A DNA stretch of 64,000 bases from Selenomonadaceae bacterium. GTDB lineage: Bacteria; Bacillota; Negativicutes; Selenomonadales; Selenomonadaceae. The first letter of the stretch is position 1. Every line of letters starts with the position of its first letter. The stretch is from contig JAFUYE010000138.1 of NCBI GenBank assembly GCA_017470715.1, positions 1-64,000 of the forward strand, read 5' to 3'. Of this stretch, positions 49,951 through 58,162 are shown in pieces. The position numbers and the translations under genes are program-made. The notes beneath the pieces were generated by a model. That model was not told the origin of the DNA. It worked only from the letters and a program-made list of their open reading frames with translations, and searched no databases.

Positions 49951-50214
49951 GGCTGTTGGTAAACTGTCGAAGTTTGTTGCTTCGATTCGGCATGTTCGTC
50001 AATTTGCGTCTAAGAATCTACTTTCTTTCACCGACGAAAGAAAGTAGCAAAGAAAGTCGCCACTACGCGTGGAGCGGATACTCGTTCGCTGTTCGAAGTA
50101 ATCGGCAACGCGTGCCGCTCGTGCCCGCAAATTTCGCATCACGCGAAATACGCGGGCGAGGCCGTCATCCGTGACGACCGGTAATGTTCGGTATTAATAA
50201 TTTATCAACGATCC
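49951..50214 (+). repeat. Hairpin element copy 4, after queE
   Basis: It begins GGCTGTTGGTAAACTGTCG one base after the queE stop. Stems: CTACTTTCTTTC/GAAAGAAAGTAG, CCAC/GTGG, CGGCA/TGCCG, and GCCCGCAAATTTCGC/GCGAAATACGCGGGC (50123-50157) around ATCAC. The final stem and right terminal repeat are degenerate. Confidence 0.85.
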
Positions 50215-50227
50215 TTTTGGAGGTATC

Positions 50228-51529
50228 ATGAAGACTTATTTTTTTTGTGCCCGCGACGTTCGCGATTATTTGCAAAATTTTCCGCAGGCAAAGACGTTGA
50301 AATTTGACGAATTCAATCCGCCGGCATTCATGCACATTGAACGAATTCAAAATTTTTTGCGCAAGGAAATTGTCGGCTGTCACCCGAATTGCGACGAAGG
50401 TTTGAACGCGCCGATTGCGGGCGACACGGGCATTGACGGTTTGCGAATTGATTTTAATTTCGGTTTGCGCCTTGACGTGCCGAAAGGAAATTTTCGCGTG
50501 AAAATCGGCGAAGTCGGCGGACAAACTTTTGTCGACGAAAAATTTTCCGACGTGCGAATTGTTTCCGTCGAAAAATATTTTATCCGTTGGCAAGTCGAAG
50601 TTTTCCGCGACGACGAAAAAATTTTTGCTCACGCGCTCGATTTTGAAGGGCAAGACGTGCTGATTAATTCGCAGACAAAAGCGTTGGGCGACAATCTGTC
50701 ATTCTTGCCCGCAGTCGACGAACTTCGCCGCCGTCACCGTTGCAACGTTTCACTTCGTTTGCCGAAATATCTTCGCGAATTCGCCGCACATGTTTATCCC
50801 GAAATTAATTTAGTTGACGCCGCCGATTATGAACATTACGCGACGTACAGCCCGAATTTTATTCGCAGCAACGTCCCGATAAATCCGATTGACGCACGCG
50901 ACGGGAGTATTCCGGAAGTTTTCGGCGCGATTTTCGGAATTGAACATTTCACGCCCGAAAAAATTTTCAAGCCGACTGCGCCGCCCGTCACCGATAAACC
51001 GTACGTCTGTATCGGCGTGCAGGCGTCAATTCCCGAAAAAAGTTGGCTTTATCCGAACGGCTGGGATATTGTCGTCGATTATCTGAAAAGTTTGGGCTAC
51101 AGAGTTTTTTGTATCGACAAGGAAAAAAATCTGCGCGACGAAAAATTTTCCGTGAGCAAGCCCGAAGGTGCCGAAGATTTCACGGGCGATTTTTCGATTA
51201 TGGAACGTGCAAACATGCTTTATCACGCGAAATTTTTTGTCGGCTTGTCGAGTGGACTTGCGTGGCTTGCGGACGCGGTGAATTGTCCCGTCGTGATGAT
51301 TTGCGGCTTTTCACAAGATTGGTCGGAATTTCATACGCCGTGGCGCGTCGTCAATCGGCTTGTTTGTAACGCTTGCATCAACAATCTTCGCAATTCGGAT
51401 TTTTGGAACAAGATTTGTATTTTGCATAACGGCACGCCGCGTGAATTTGAGTGTCAGAAAAAAATTTCGCCCCGACAAGTTGTCGACGCGATTGAACGTT
51501 TGATTATCGAAAAAAATTTGTTGCCGTAA
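50228..51529 (+). CDS. Glycosyltransferase resembling autotransporter O-heptosyltransferases (TibC/Aah family)
   Basis: 433 residues, GT9-like C-terminal half. The N-terminal part (DLEGQD-like LDFEGQDVLINSQTKALGD) and the C-terminal Cys pattern C380-x2-C383, C397, C409 (VCNACINNLRNSDFW ... REFECQ) match the family that adds heptose to strand-loop-strand autotransporters and binds iron through four cysteines. The nucleotide-sugar region has FVGLSSGLAWLADAVN and MICGFSQDWSEF. The ATG follows GGAGG. No autotransporter substrate is in the window. Family recognition is from memory of its motifs; donor and acceptor are unproven. Confidence 0.75.
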   Translation: MKTYFFCARDVRDYLQNFPQAKTLKFDEFNPPAFMHIERIQNFLRKEIVGCHPNCDEGLNAPIAGDTGIDGLRIDFNFGLRLDVPKGNFRVKIGEVGGQTFVDEKFSDVRIVSVEKYFIRWQVEVFRDDEKIFAHALDFEGQDVLINSQTKALGDNLSFLPAVDELRRRHRCNVSLRLPKYLREFAAHVYPEINLVDAADYEHYATYSPNFIRSNVPINPIDARDGSIPEVFGAIFGIEHFTPEKIFKPTAPPVTDKPYVCIGVQASIPEKSWLYPNGWDIVVDYLKSLGYRVFCIDKEKNLRDEKFSVSKPEGAEDFTGDFSIMERANMLYHAKFFVGLSSGLAWLADAVNCPVVMICGFSQDWSEFHTPWRVVNRLVCNACINNLRNSDFWNKICILHNGTPREFECQKKISPRQVVDAIERLIIEKNLLP

Positions 51530-51579
51530 CGGTGACGATTTTAATTACGCCTTGCGAATTGCTTTTAACTTGTTGCCGT

Positions 51580-51613
51580 AAAAAAATTTGACGACGACCG
51601 AAGTCGCCGTCAA
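51580..51613 (-). terminator. dnaB terminator overlapping its stop codon
   Basis: An 11-pair stem TTGACGGCGAC/GTCGTCGTCAA (one G-T pair) is capped by a TTCG tetraloop, with a T run on the minus strand. The dnaB TGA stop lies inside the stem. Confidence 0.9.
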
Positions 51614-52947
51614 CGTTCGCGTTCCAAATTTCGGAACAGCAAAATTTCTTTCTGAAACTGAAGTCTTACCGAAGTCGTCGGGCCGTTGCGGTTTTTCGCA
51701 ATGATAAGCTCGGCGATATTTTCATTTTCGGCGTCGTCGCGATTGTAATATTCGTCGCGGTACAAAAACAAAACAATGTCGGCGTCCTGCTCAAGTGAAC
51801 CGGATTCGCGAAGGTCGGACAGTTGCGGCTTTTTTTCGGCTCGCATTTCAACATTTCGCGACAGCTGACTCAGCGCAAGTATCGGCACGTTCAATTCGCG
51901 GGCAAGAGCTTTCAGCGAACGCGAAATTTCCGAAATCTCCTGTTGACGATTCATTTCGGTATTTTTGCTGCTGCGCCCCTGCATCAGTTGCAAATAATCC
52001 AGCACGATTAAATCAAGATCGCCGACTTCGTGTTTCAAGCGGCGCGCTTTCGCACGTAAATCCAAAATTGAAATGCCGGGCGTGTCATCAATGAACATAT
52101 TTAACTGCGAAAGTTCTTCAAGCGCGTCAACAAGTTTACTCAGGTCGCCGCCGGAAAAATTGCCCGTGTTCAGGTGCAACGAATTTACTTTACTTTCGGA
52201 ACTCAACAGACGATTGCCGATTTGTTCACAACTCATTTCCAGCGAAAACAGCGCGACAACTTTGTCCATTTTCGCGGCGTTGACGGCAATGTTCAAAGCC
52301 AAAGCGGTTTTACCCATCGAAGGACGCGCCGCCAATAAAATTAAATCGGATTTATGCAGACCGTTCAAAACTTTTTCAACGTCCGCCAAACCCGTCGGCA
52401 CGCCGCGCAAACTGCCGGGATTATTGTAAATGTGCTGAATGTTTTCGAGCGAACTTTTCAGGATGTCGGAAACTTTTTCAAGTTCGCGTTTGTCGTTGCG
52501 CATTGTCGCGGCAAGAATTTTTTTCTCCGCTTCACGCAAAAGTTCTTCGGCGGTAAGTTTGTTTTCGTAAGCCCCGTCAATAATTTCTTGTCCGAGATCT
52601 ATCAGCTGACGCAAAAAAGATTTTTCGCGAATTGTTCTGGCGTAAGTTTCGGCGTAAGCGGTCGTGCTTGTCAAGGCACTCAACGTGAAAAGATATTTTA
52701 CGCTGATTTTGTTGAGATGACCTTGGTGCCGAAGATTTTCAATCAACGTCAAAATATTCGGCGGGTCGCCGTTGCGATAGATTTCTATCAGCTCGTGGAA
52801 AATTATTTTGTGTTCGGGACGATAAAAATCCTCCTCGCGAATTATCTCTTGAATTTTCGGGATTGCAATGCCGTTTTTGAGCATCATCGAGCAGAGCAAT
52901 TCTTTTTCCATGTCGATGACGTTCGGCAATTCGTGCACAGTGTCCAA
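51610..52947 (-). CDS. dnaB: Replicative DNA helicase DnaB
   Basis: Hexameric replication-fork helicase. 445 residues: N-terminal DnaB domain (EKELLCSMMLKNGIAIPKIQ) and a RecA-like C-terminal motor with Walker A AARPSMGKTALALN, Walker B LIVLDYLQLM and LSQLSRNVEMRAEKKPQLSD. DADIVLFLYRDEYYN follows near the end. The TTG start has GGAGG eight bases upstream. It is downstream of the DUF116 gene with a 15-base gap. Confidence 0.96.
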   Translation of the reverse strand: MDTVHELPNVIDMEKELLCSMMLKNGIAIPKIQEIIREEDFYRPEHKIIFHELIEIYRNGDPPNILTLIENLRHQGHLNKISVKYLFTLSALTSTTAYAETYARTIREKSFLRQLIDLGQEIIDGAYENKLTAEELLREAEKKILAATMRNDKRELEKVSDILKSSLENIQHIYNNPGSLRGVPTGLADVEKVLNGLHKSDLILLAARPSMGKTALALNIAVNAAKMDKVVALFSLEMSCEQIGNRLLSSESKVNSLHLNTGNFSGGDLSKLVDALEELSQLNMFIDDTPGISILDLRAKARRLKHEVGDLDLIVLDYLQLMQGRSSKNTEMNRQQEISEISRSLKALARELNVPILALSQLSRNVEMRAEKKPQLSDLRESGSLEQDADIVLFLYRDEYYNRDDAENENIAELIIAKNRNGPTTSVRLQFQKEILLFRNLERER

Positions 52948-52962
52948 AACTCTACCTCCGAA

Positions 52963-53745
52963 TTATCGACTGTCGATAATCTGCTCTAAAACGCGACGAA
53001 CCTCGTCCATGTCGACGCGGGTGTTGTTGCACGGACCGTTCGGGCGAATGTTTAGCACCCCAACGGCGGGCAACGGATACACGTCCTGAATTCCGCTCAT
53101 CAAATCGCGTTCGCAGGCAATGGCCAGGACAGCTTGCGGACGAATTTTTTTCACGACTTGCCGCGCCAACGTTCCGCCCGTCGCGACAAAAAACGTAAAG
53201 CCGAGTTCTTCGGAAAGTTTCATCAAGTCGCCGACGTTGCAACCGCCGCAACGTTTGCAATTGTTCGGGTCGCGAGTGATTTTGTGCGGGCACGTCGACA
53301 GTTGCAAACAATGCGGACTCAAAACTAAAAGTTTTTTCGCGGGAACTTTTATGCCGCTCTTCATGAAAATTAAATTGCTTACCGCAATGAACGAACCTTC
53401 GATTTGTCGCCGCTTGATGCCGAAAATTTTTCCGATTCGCACGACTGCGGGGAATAAAAATTTTATCAACGCGAAACTGTATCGATGAAATAATTTCAGT
53501 GTCGGCAGACCTTTGACCGCCAAAACCATGTTGCAGACTGCGCCGAATGAAAATGTCGAAACGAAAATCAAAAACGCGCCGAAAATCGCCGGCAGGTACT
53601 CGAAAATATTTTCCAAACCGAGATAGCTGATTCGCCACGTCGCGTACAAAATCAGCGCAACAAAAAATTCCGCCGCCAACAAAAGTCCGAGGAATAATCT
53701 TTTTTTCGGGCGAAGTGCCTGCAATGAAGTCAACAAAACTGTCAC
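52963..53745 (-). CDS. DUF116 membrane protein
   Basis: 260 residues. Two N-terminal membrane helices (about 15-38 and 48-72), then a cytoplasmic DUF116 region with Cys-rich motif CPHKITRDPNNCKRCGGCN and ATGGTLARQVVK. A late part AIACERDLMSGIQD and RPNGPCNN follows. The Cys cluster suggests metal or Fe-S binding. The GTG start is possible, but a TTG three codons later fits the AGGTGA ribosome site better. DUF116 proteins often lie near formyltransferase, rsmB or replication genes in Firmicutes. The function is unknown. Confidence 0.82.
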   Translation of the reverse strand: MTVLLTSLQALRPKKRLFLGLLLAAEFFVALILYATWRISYLGLENIFEYLPAIFGAFLIFVSTFSFGAVCNMVLAVKGLPTLKLFHRYSFALIKFLFPAVVRIGKIFGIKRRQIEGSFIAVSNLIFMKSGIKVPAKKLLVLSPHCLQLSTCPHKITRDPNNCKRCGGCNVGDLMKLSEELGFTFFVATGGTLARQVVKKIRPQAVLAIACERDLMSGIQDVYPLPAVGVLNIRPNGPCNNTRVDMDEVRRVLEQIIDSR

Positions 53746-53755
53746 CTGCCTTGTG

Positions 53756-53834
53756 AGCTTTAAGCTTTTAGCTTTAAGCTTTTAGGTTGATGACGACTCC
53801 TGAAAGCTGAAAGCTGACACCTGAAAGCTGTTAG
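53756..53834. repeat. 7-bp tandem repeat array (AGCTTTA type), inverted arms
   Basis: AGCTTTA, AGCTTTT, AGCTTTA, AGCTTTT units, then a spacer of about 15 bases, then GAAAGCT-type units in the opposite sense. It lies between ruvA and the DUF116 gene. Confidence 0.8.
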
Positions 53835-53840
53835 TTTTGG

Positions 53841-54428
53841 TTAAGCAAATTGATTTAAATTTTTCAACGCGAATTTGATTAACTGTTCGGTCGTGGAATT
53901 CGGCGGAGCTTTGGCGAACGCTTCGGAAATTTCCGCCTGCGTGTAGCCGAGTGCGTCCAAAGCCGTTGCCGCTTCGTCGAATTCGTTTGATTGAATTGCC
54001 GAGTTTTGAGCCGGAAAATTTTCGGCGAGCGGTTTGATTTTATCTTTGAGTTCAAGCAAAATTCTTTCGGCAGATTTTTTTCCGAGACCGGGCAAGCGCG
54101 TCAAAGTTTTGGTATCTTGCATTGTGACGGCGCGAGCGAATTCCGACGCAGAAATTTTCGACACGACGACTTGAGCGGTTTTGGCACCGACACCCGAAAC
54201 GGTTAAAAGCAACTCGAAAAATTCCAAAGTCGCCGCGTCTTTGAAGCCGAACAAAGTTATTGCGTCTTCGCGAACCGCCGTATGAATGAAAAATTCCGCT
54301 GTATCGCCGACATTCAAATTTTGTTTCGCGTTTGCGTCAAGAAAAATTTTGTAACCGACGCCGTTTACGTCAAGAATGCACCCGTCGCCGAAAAGAAATT
54401 TCACTTCACCGCTCAAGTAACCAATCAT
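53841..54428 (-). CDS. ruvA: Holliday junction branch migration protein RuvA
   Basis: Binds Holliday junctions and loads RuvB. 195 residues: N-terminal OB fold (MIGYLSGEVKFLFGDGCILD), helix-hairpin-helix motifs LLTVSGVGAKTAQVVVS and LTRLPGLGKKSAERILLELK, and a C-terminal RuvB-binding domain. The ATG overlaps the stop of a 62-residue frame whose start copies the RuvA N-terminus. ruvB is not next to it, which is less usual. Confidence 0.95.
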   Translation of the reverse strand: MIGYLSGEVKFLFGDGCILDVNGVGYKIFLDANAKQNLNVGDTAEFFIHTAVREDAITLFGFKDAATLEFFELLLTVSGVGAKTAQVVVSKISASEFARAVTMQDTKTLTRLPGLGKKSAERILLELKDKIKPLAENFPAQNSAIQSNEFDEAATALDALGYTQAEISEAFAKAPPNSTTEQLIKFALKNLNQFA

Positions 54429-54613
54429 TTAAAAGACTCCCGAAAATTTTTTGTAACGTCAAGGCGCGGCAATAAACTTGAAAAAATTTTAACGTCGCGG
54501 CTCGTCAGCTGTTCCGTCGCTTTTAAAGCGACCGCGTCAAATGTTTGGTTACTTTCTAAAAGTAACCCGTCGTCGAAAAGAAATTTGACTTCATCGCTCA
54601 AATAACCAATCAT
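54425..54613 (-). CDS. 62-residue frame starting with a partial duplicate of RuvA
   Basis: It begins MIGYLSDEVKFLFDDG, matching RuvA MIGYLSGEVKFLFGDG over about 20 residues, then diverges into an unrelated 40-residue tail ending in KNFRESFK. Its start overlaps the ruvC stop and its stop overlaps the ruvA start, both as ATGA with the same surrounding sequence. This looks like a tandem duplication of the junction region that kept coupling intact. It may be a non-functional spacer that preserves translational coupling, or a small junction-binding decoy. No family is recognised for the tail. Confidence 0.5.
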   Translation of the reverse strand: MIGYLSDEVKFLFDDGLLLESNQTFDAVALKATEQLTSRDVKIFSSLLPRLDVTKNFRESFK

Positions 54614-55116
54614 TTTGTCGCCTCGAATAAATTTCGTCGTGATAAAGAATTCGCTTCGTAGCCCGCCGCGATTGAAATTGCCAACGCGTCCGCCGCGTCG
54701 TCGGGCTTGGGCGGCTCCGGCAAATTTAAAATTTTCGTCACCATGAAGATGACTTGCTCTTTTGTCGCGCCACCGTAGCCCGTTATCGACTGTTTGACTT
54801 CGTTCGGTGTGATTTCCAGCACGTCAAGATTATTTTGCGCCGCACACAACAAAACCACACCGCGAGCTTGTCCGACGGGAATTGCGGTCGTCGCGTTTTT
54901 GCCGAAGAAAAGTTTTTCGACGCCCATAATTTCCGGCTGAAAATTTTTTATCAACGCGTCAAGTTCCGTGTGGATTTTCAGCAACCGATCTTGCATTCGG
55001 GCTTTCGGATTTGTGGTTATGACGCCGAAACTTTTCGCGACAATTTTCCCGTCGAACTGTTCGACAAAACCGTAACCGCAAATCGCCGAGCCGGGGTCAA
55101 TTCCCAACGCCAACAT
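54610..55116 (-). CDS. ruvC: Holliday junction resolvase RuvC
   Basis: Cuts Holliday junctions. 168 residues with catalytic acidic residues D7 (GIDPGS), Glu in GVEKLFFGKN and the Asp pair in PDDAADALAI; NEVKQSITGYGGATKEQV is also typical. It starts directly after the yebC stop. Order yebC-ruvC-ruvA is the common Firmicutes arrangement. Confidence 0.96.
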   Translation of the reverse strand: MLALGIDPGSAICGYGFVEQFDGKIVAKSFGVITTNPKARMQDRLLKIHTELDALIKNFQPEIMGVEKLFFGKNATTAIPVGQARGVVLLCAAQNNLDVLEITPNEVKQSITGYGGATKEQVIFMVTKILNLPEPPKPDDAADALAISIAAGYEANSLSRRNLFEATK

Positions 55117-55845
55117 TTAATCTGCGAATTCGTAATTGCCGTAGACATTTTGAACGTCGTCATCTTCGTCGAGCGCGTCAAGAAGTTTCTGCATTTTTTC
55201 GGCGTCATTGTCGGCAAGTTTAACGGTCGTGTCGGGCACCTGCGTAATTTCGGCGGAAGCAGTTTCGATTCCCTTGTCGGCAAGCGCAGATTCAATCGCG
55301 TTAAAATCTTCGGGCGCGGCGGTTATCTCAAAAGATTCGTCGACGGACTCAAAATCTTCGGCACCGGCGTCCATGACAATTTCCATCAGCGTATCTTCGT
55401 CGTCAAAAGTTTCTTTGTCGACAACGAACACGGCTTTTTTCTTGAACATCCAGCCGACACAACCGTTTTCGCCCAAATTTCCGCCGTGCTTGCTGAAAAT
55501 GTGACGAATGTTCGCCGCCGTGCGATTGCGATTGTCCGTCAAAATATCGAGCATCAAAGCCGCACCGCCGGGACCGTAACCTTCGTAAGTAATTTCTTCG
55601 TAGTTGGTCGTGTCGGACGCGCCGAGACCTTTTTGAATTGCACGATTGATATTGTCTTTGGTGACGTTGTTGGCTTTTGCTTTCGACAAGGCAAGTTTCA
55701 AGCGCATGTTGCCCGTCGGGTCGGCACCGCCCATTTTGACGGCGATTGTAATTTCGCGGCTGATTTTGGTCGTCATTGCTCCGCGAATTGCGTCGTTGGC
55801 ACCTTTCTTGCGTTTAATAGTTGCCCATTTGGAATGTCCTGACAT
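55117..55845 (-). CDS. yebC: YebC/PmpR-family protein
   Basis: 242 residues with MSGHSKWATIKRKKGAND at the start and GYGPGGAALMLDILTDNRNR in the middle; the usual length. The family includes transcription regulators and, in recent work, ribosome factors that help with proline-rich stretches. ATG 55845 follows GGAGCG. It heads the yebC-ruvC-ruvA unit, next to a hairpin element. Confidence 0.94.
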   Translation of the reverse strand: MSGHSKWATIKRKKGANDAIRGAMTTKISREITIAVKMGGADPTGNMRLKLALSKAKANNVTKDNINRAIQKGLGASDTTNYEEITYEGYGPGGAALMLDILTDNRNRTAANIRHIFSKHGGNLGENGCVGWMFKKKAVFVVDKETFDDEDTLMEIVMDAGAEDFESVDESFEITAAPEDFNAIESALADKGIETASAEITQVPDTTVKLADNDAEKMQKLLDALDEDDDVQNVYGNYEFAD

Positions 55846-55872
55846 AAAAATTTCGCTCCTTTGTAAAAGCAA

Positions 55873-56135
55873 TTATGGATTGTCGGTAAACTCGAAGTTT
55901 GTTGCTTCGATTCGGCTGATTCGTGACTTTGAGTTTGTGAATTAACTTTTCTTTTGCTTGCCCAAAAGAAAAGTAGCAAAAGAAAAGGGCACTCCTGCGG
56001 AGAGCTTGGTCGTTCGCTGTTCGGAGTAATCGACAACGCGTGTCGCTTGTGCCCGCAAGTGAAACATCCTGTTTCAATTGCGGGCGAGGCGCAAATGCTT
56101 GCCAGCGCGCATTTGCCCATGACGGCCTCTTTATT
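55873..56135 (+). repeat. Hairpin element copy 5, upstream of yebC
   Basis: Stems CTTTTCTTTTG/CAAAAGAAAAG, CTCC/GGAG, CGACA/TGTCG and GCCCGCAAGTGAAAC/GTTTCAATTGCGGGC (56051-56085, loop ATCCT). An extra stem GCAAATGC/GCATTTGC is inserted before the GACGGCCTC end. It fills the 300-base gap between yebC and the NlpC/P60 gene; no gene is seen in it. Confidence 0.85.
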
Positions 56136-56146
56136 TTCGTCAGCGA

Positions 56147-56767
56147 TTAAAGATTCTTTGTCGAACCTTGGTCACCGACATAGCGATAAACCTCGATCCA
56201 GTTGCGATCGTATGCATTGTAAAAATCAATTTCGCCGCCTTGGTCGCCGGTCGCCCAATCGCCTCTGCCGGTGGGATTGTTCACGCCGCGAGCCTCAACG
56301 GTTTTGCCGTCGCCGATATAAATTGCAACGTGCGATTGCGGCATACAAAGAATGTCGCCGCGCTGAAGACTGTCTTTAACATCTGCCCAGACGTATTTTC
56401 GCCAACCTTTGTCGCCTTTGCTCAAATCTTCCCAAATAGTATCCGCGTCGCCGGATTTTTGTTTGCTCTGGTAACGGATTTGATATTTGGGATTGCTGCG
56501 CCACTTGTCGATAATGTGAAAGCCGCCTTTTTGGAACGCGTGATAAACCAGCGACGAACAATCGTAGTCGGGACCTTCACGCGAGCCGGTGTACGGGCGT
56601 GACGGCGTGGCGTTGACTTCGCCCTGTGAATAGCCGTGCGTTTGGTCGTTGGCAATGTCAATCGCCCACTGCACGGATTTTTCGACACGCGGGTCAATAT
56701 CTGCGAATGCGGAATTTGTGAACAGACAGACCGCCGGAATCAGTGCGGCGAAAAATTTTTTTGTCAT
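56147..56767 (-). CDS. Exported NlpC/P60-type cell-wall peptidase
   Basis: 206 residues: signal peptide (residues 1-22, ending NSAFA-DI), then an NlpC/P60 fold with catalytic Cys70 in YDCSSLVYHAF and His146 in SHVAIYIGDG; LQRGDILCMP lies just before the His. It probably cleaves peptidoglycan peptides in the periplasm or wall. No separate wall-binding domain is present. It lies downstream of tyrS, with only a short repeat-containing gap. Confidence 0.88.
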   Translation of the reverse strand: MTKKFFAALIPAVCLFTNSAFADIDPRVEKSVQWAIDIANDQTHGYSQGEVNATPSRPYTGSREGPDYDCSSLVYHAFQKGGFHIIDKWRSNPKYQIRYQSKQKSGDADTIWEDLSKGDKGWRKYVWADVKDSLQRGDILCMPQSHVAIYIGDGKTVEARGVNNPTGRGDWATGDQGGEIDFYNAYDRNWIEVYRYVGDQGSTKNL

Positions 56768-56783
56768 GCGATAACCACCTTGT

Positions 56784-56806
56784 AAACTTTAAGCTTTGAG
56801 CTTGAA
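56784..56806. repeat. Short AGCTTTA-type repeat covering the tyrS stop
   Basis: Three degenerate 7-base units (ACTTTA, AGCTTTG, AGCTTGA) overlap the tyrS stop codon and encode its last residues FKLKA. Confidence 0.7.
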
Positions 56807-58006
56807 GAATTTTTTCTTGCCTTTGCGAACGATAATTGCACCGTCAACAAAATCCGACGAGCCCAAAACATAATCGACATCGGTAACTTTTTCGTCGTTG
56901 AGCGTCAAACCGTTCTGCGCAATAAGTCGGCGACCTTCCGCTTTGGATTCGATAATTTTCGCGGCTGCAAGCACGTCCAAAAGTTTTTTGCCGACGGCGT
57001 CCGAAACTTCAATGGCGGGAATATTGTCGGCGTCTTGTTGTGAAAACATTTTGAGAGCGGCAATTTGCGCTTGATTGGCGGCATCTTCGCCGTGAACGAG
57101 TTTGGTGACTTCGTAAGCCAAAACCTGTTTCGCTTCGTTAATCGCCGCGCCTTCGAGAAGTGACAGGCGGTTGACTTCATCCATCGGCACGAACGTCAGC
57201 AAGCTCAGGCAAGTTTTGACATCCGCGTCGTCGACGTTGCGCCAATACTGATAAAAGTCATACGGCGAAACTTTTTTCTCGTCGAGCCACAACGCACCGC
57301 CGGCAGTCTTACCCATTTTGGAACCGTCGCTCTTGAGCAAAAGTTTGTTCGTCAAGCCGTAAGCCGCACGTCCGGTTTTGCGTCGCGTGAGTTCAACGCC
57401 CGCGATAATGTTTGACCATTGGTCATCGCCGCCCATTTGCAAAACGCAATCATAATCGCCGTTGAGTTTGTAAAAGTCATAAGCTTGCATGACCATGTAA
57501 TTGAATTCCAAAAACGTCAAGCCTTTTTCCCAACGCTGCTTGTAACATTCGGCGGCAAGCATTCTGTTGACCGTGAAATTCGCTCCGACTTCGCGAAGCA
57601 AATCAATGTAGCCGAGTTTGCGGAGCCAATCGCCGTTGTTTACCATCAAAGCTTTGCCGTCGCTGAAATCGATAAAGCGCGCCATTTGCTTTTTGAAACA
57701 TTCGCAGTTGTGTTCGATAACTTCGTCCGTCATAACCTTGCGCAAATCCGAACGACCGGAAGGGTCGCCGATTGTGCCCGTGCCGCCGCCGACAAGACAA
57801 ATCGGGCGGTGACCTGCGCGTTGCATGTGAGCCATTGCCATGAGCGCGATAAAATGACCCGCGTGCAAACTGTCAGCCGTCGGGTCGAAACCGATATAAA
57901 ACGTAACTTTTTTTTCACCGAGCATTTTTTTGACTTCGTCGGCGTCCGTGCACTGTGCGATAAATCCGCGTTCAGTGAGAGTATCGAAAACATTTTCCGT
58001 CAACAA
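56789..58006 (-). CDS. tyrS: Tyrosyl-tRNA synthetase
   Basis: Charges tRNA-Tyr. 405 residues: class I signature in [14 protein letters not shown] (HIGH-like), [15 protein letters not shown], the KMSKS-like GSKMGKT, and a C-terminal S4 RNA-binding domain ([20 protein letters not shown]). The TTG start follows AGGAGG. Upstream is a short leader with a 7-bp repeat array; no T-box leader motif was seen. Its stop is part of a repeat. Confidence 0.96.
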   Translation of the reverse strand: MLTENVFDTLTERGFIAQCTDADEVKKMLGEKKVTFYIGFDPTADSLHAGHFIALMAMAHMQRAGHRPICLVGGGTGTIGDPSGRSDLRKVMTDEVIEHNCECFKKQMARFIDFSDGKALMVNNGDWLRKLGYIDLLREVGANFTVNRMLAAECYKQRWEKGLTFLEFNYMVMQAYDFYKLNGDYDCVLQMGGDDQWSNIIAGVELTRRKTGRAAYGLTNKLLLKSDGSKMGKTAGGALWLDEKKVSPYDFYQYWRNVDDADVKTCLSLLTFVPMDEVNRLSLLEGAAINEAKQVLAYEVTKLVHGEDAANQAQIAALKMFSQQDADNIPAIEVSDAVGKKLLDVLAAAKIIESKAEGRRLIAQNGLTLNDEKVTDVDYVLGSSDFVDGAIIVRKGKKKFFKLKA

Positions 58007-58023
58007 ACTCGCCTCCTGTTTTG

Positions 58024-58088
58024 AGCTTTAAGCTTTGAGCTGTAAGCTTTAAGGAGTGACGAAAAATTTCCTTAAGGCTCAAAGCTTA
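58024..58088. repeat. 7-bp tandem repeat array (AGCTTTA type), inverted arms, in the tyrS leader
   Basis: AGCTTTA, AGCTTTG, AGCTGTA, AGCTTTA then AGG, a spacer, and CCTTAAGGCTCAAAGCTTA in the opposite sense. It would form a stem in the tyrS leader. Confidence 0.85.
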
Positions 58089-58104
58089 ATTCATTGGCGT
58101 ACTG

Positions 58105-58113
58105 ATTATAACA
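58105..58113 (-). promoter_or_regulatory. Extended -10 promoter of tyrS
   Basis: TGTTATAAT on the minus strand with TTGTGT 16 bases upstream, about 100 bases before the TTG start. The remainder of the gap from 58007 to 58562 holds the 7-bp array and hairpin element copy 6. Confidence 0.55.
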
Positions 58114-58162
58114 GACAAGTTACAAAACACAAAGTTTTTTTGTAAGCCATTGGCGTCCTGGG

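Noticed and set aside
58007-58105. T-box leader for tyrS
   Set aside because: The leader is only about 100 bases, is mostly a 7-bp repeat array, and shows no T-box sequence or antiterminator.
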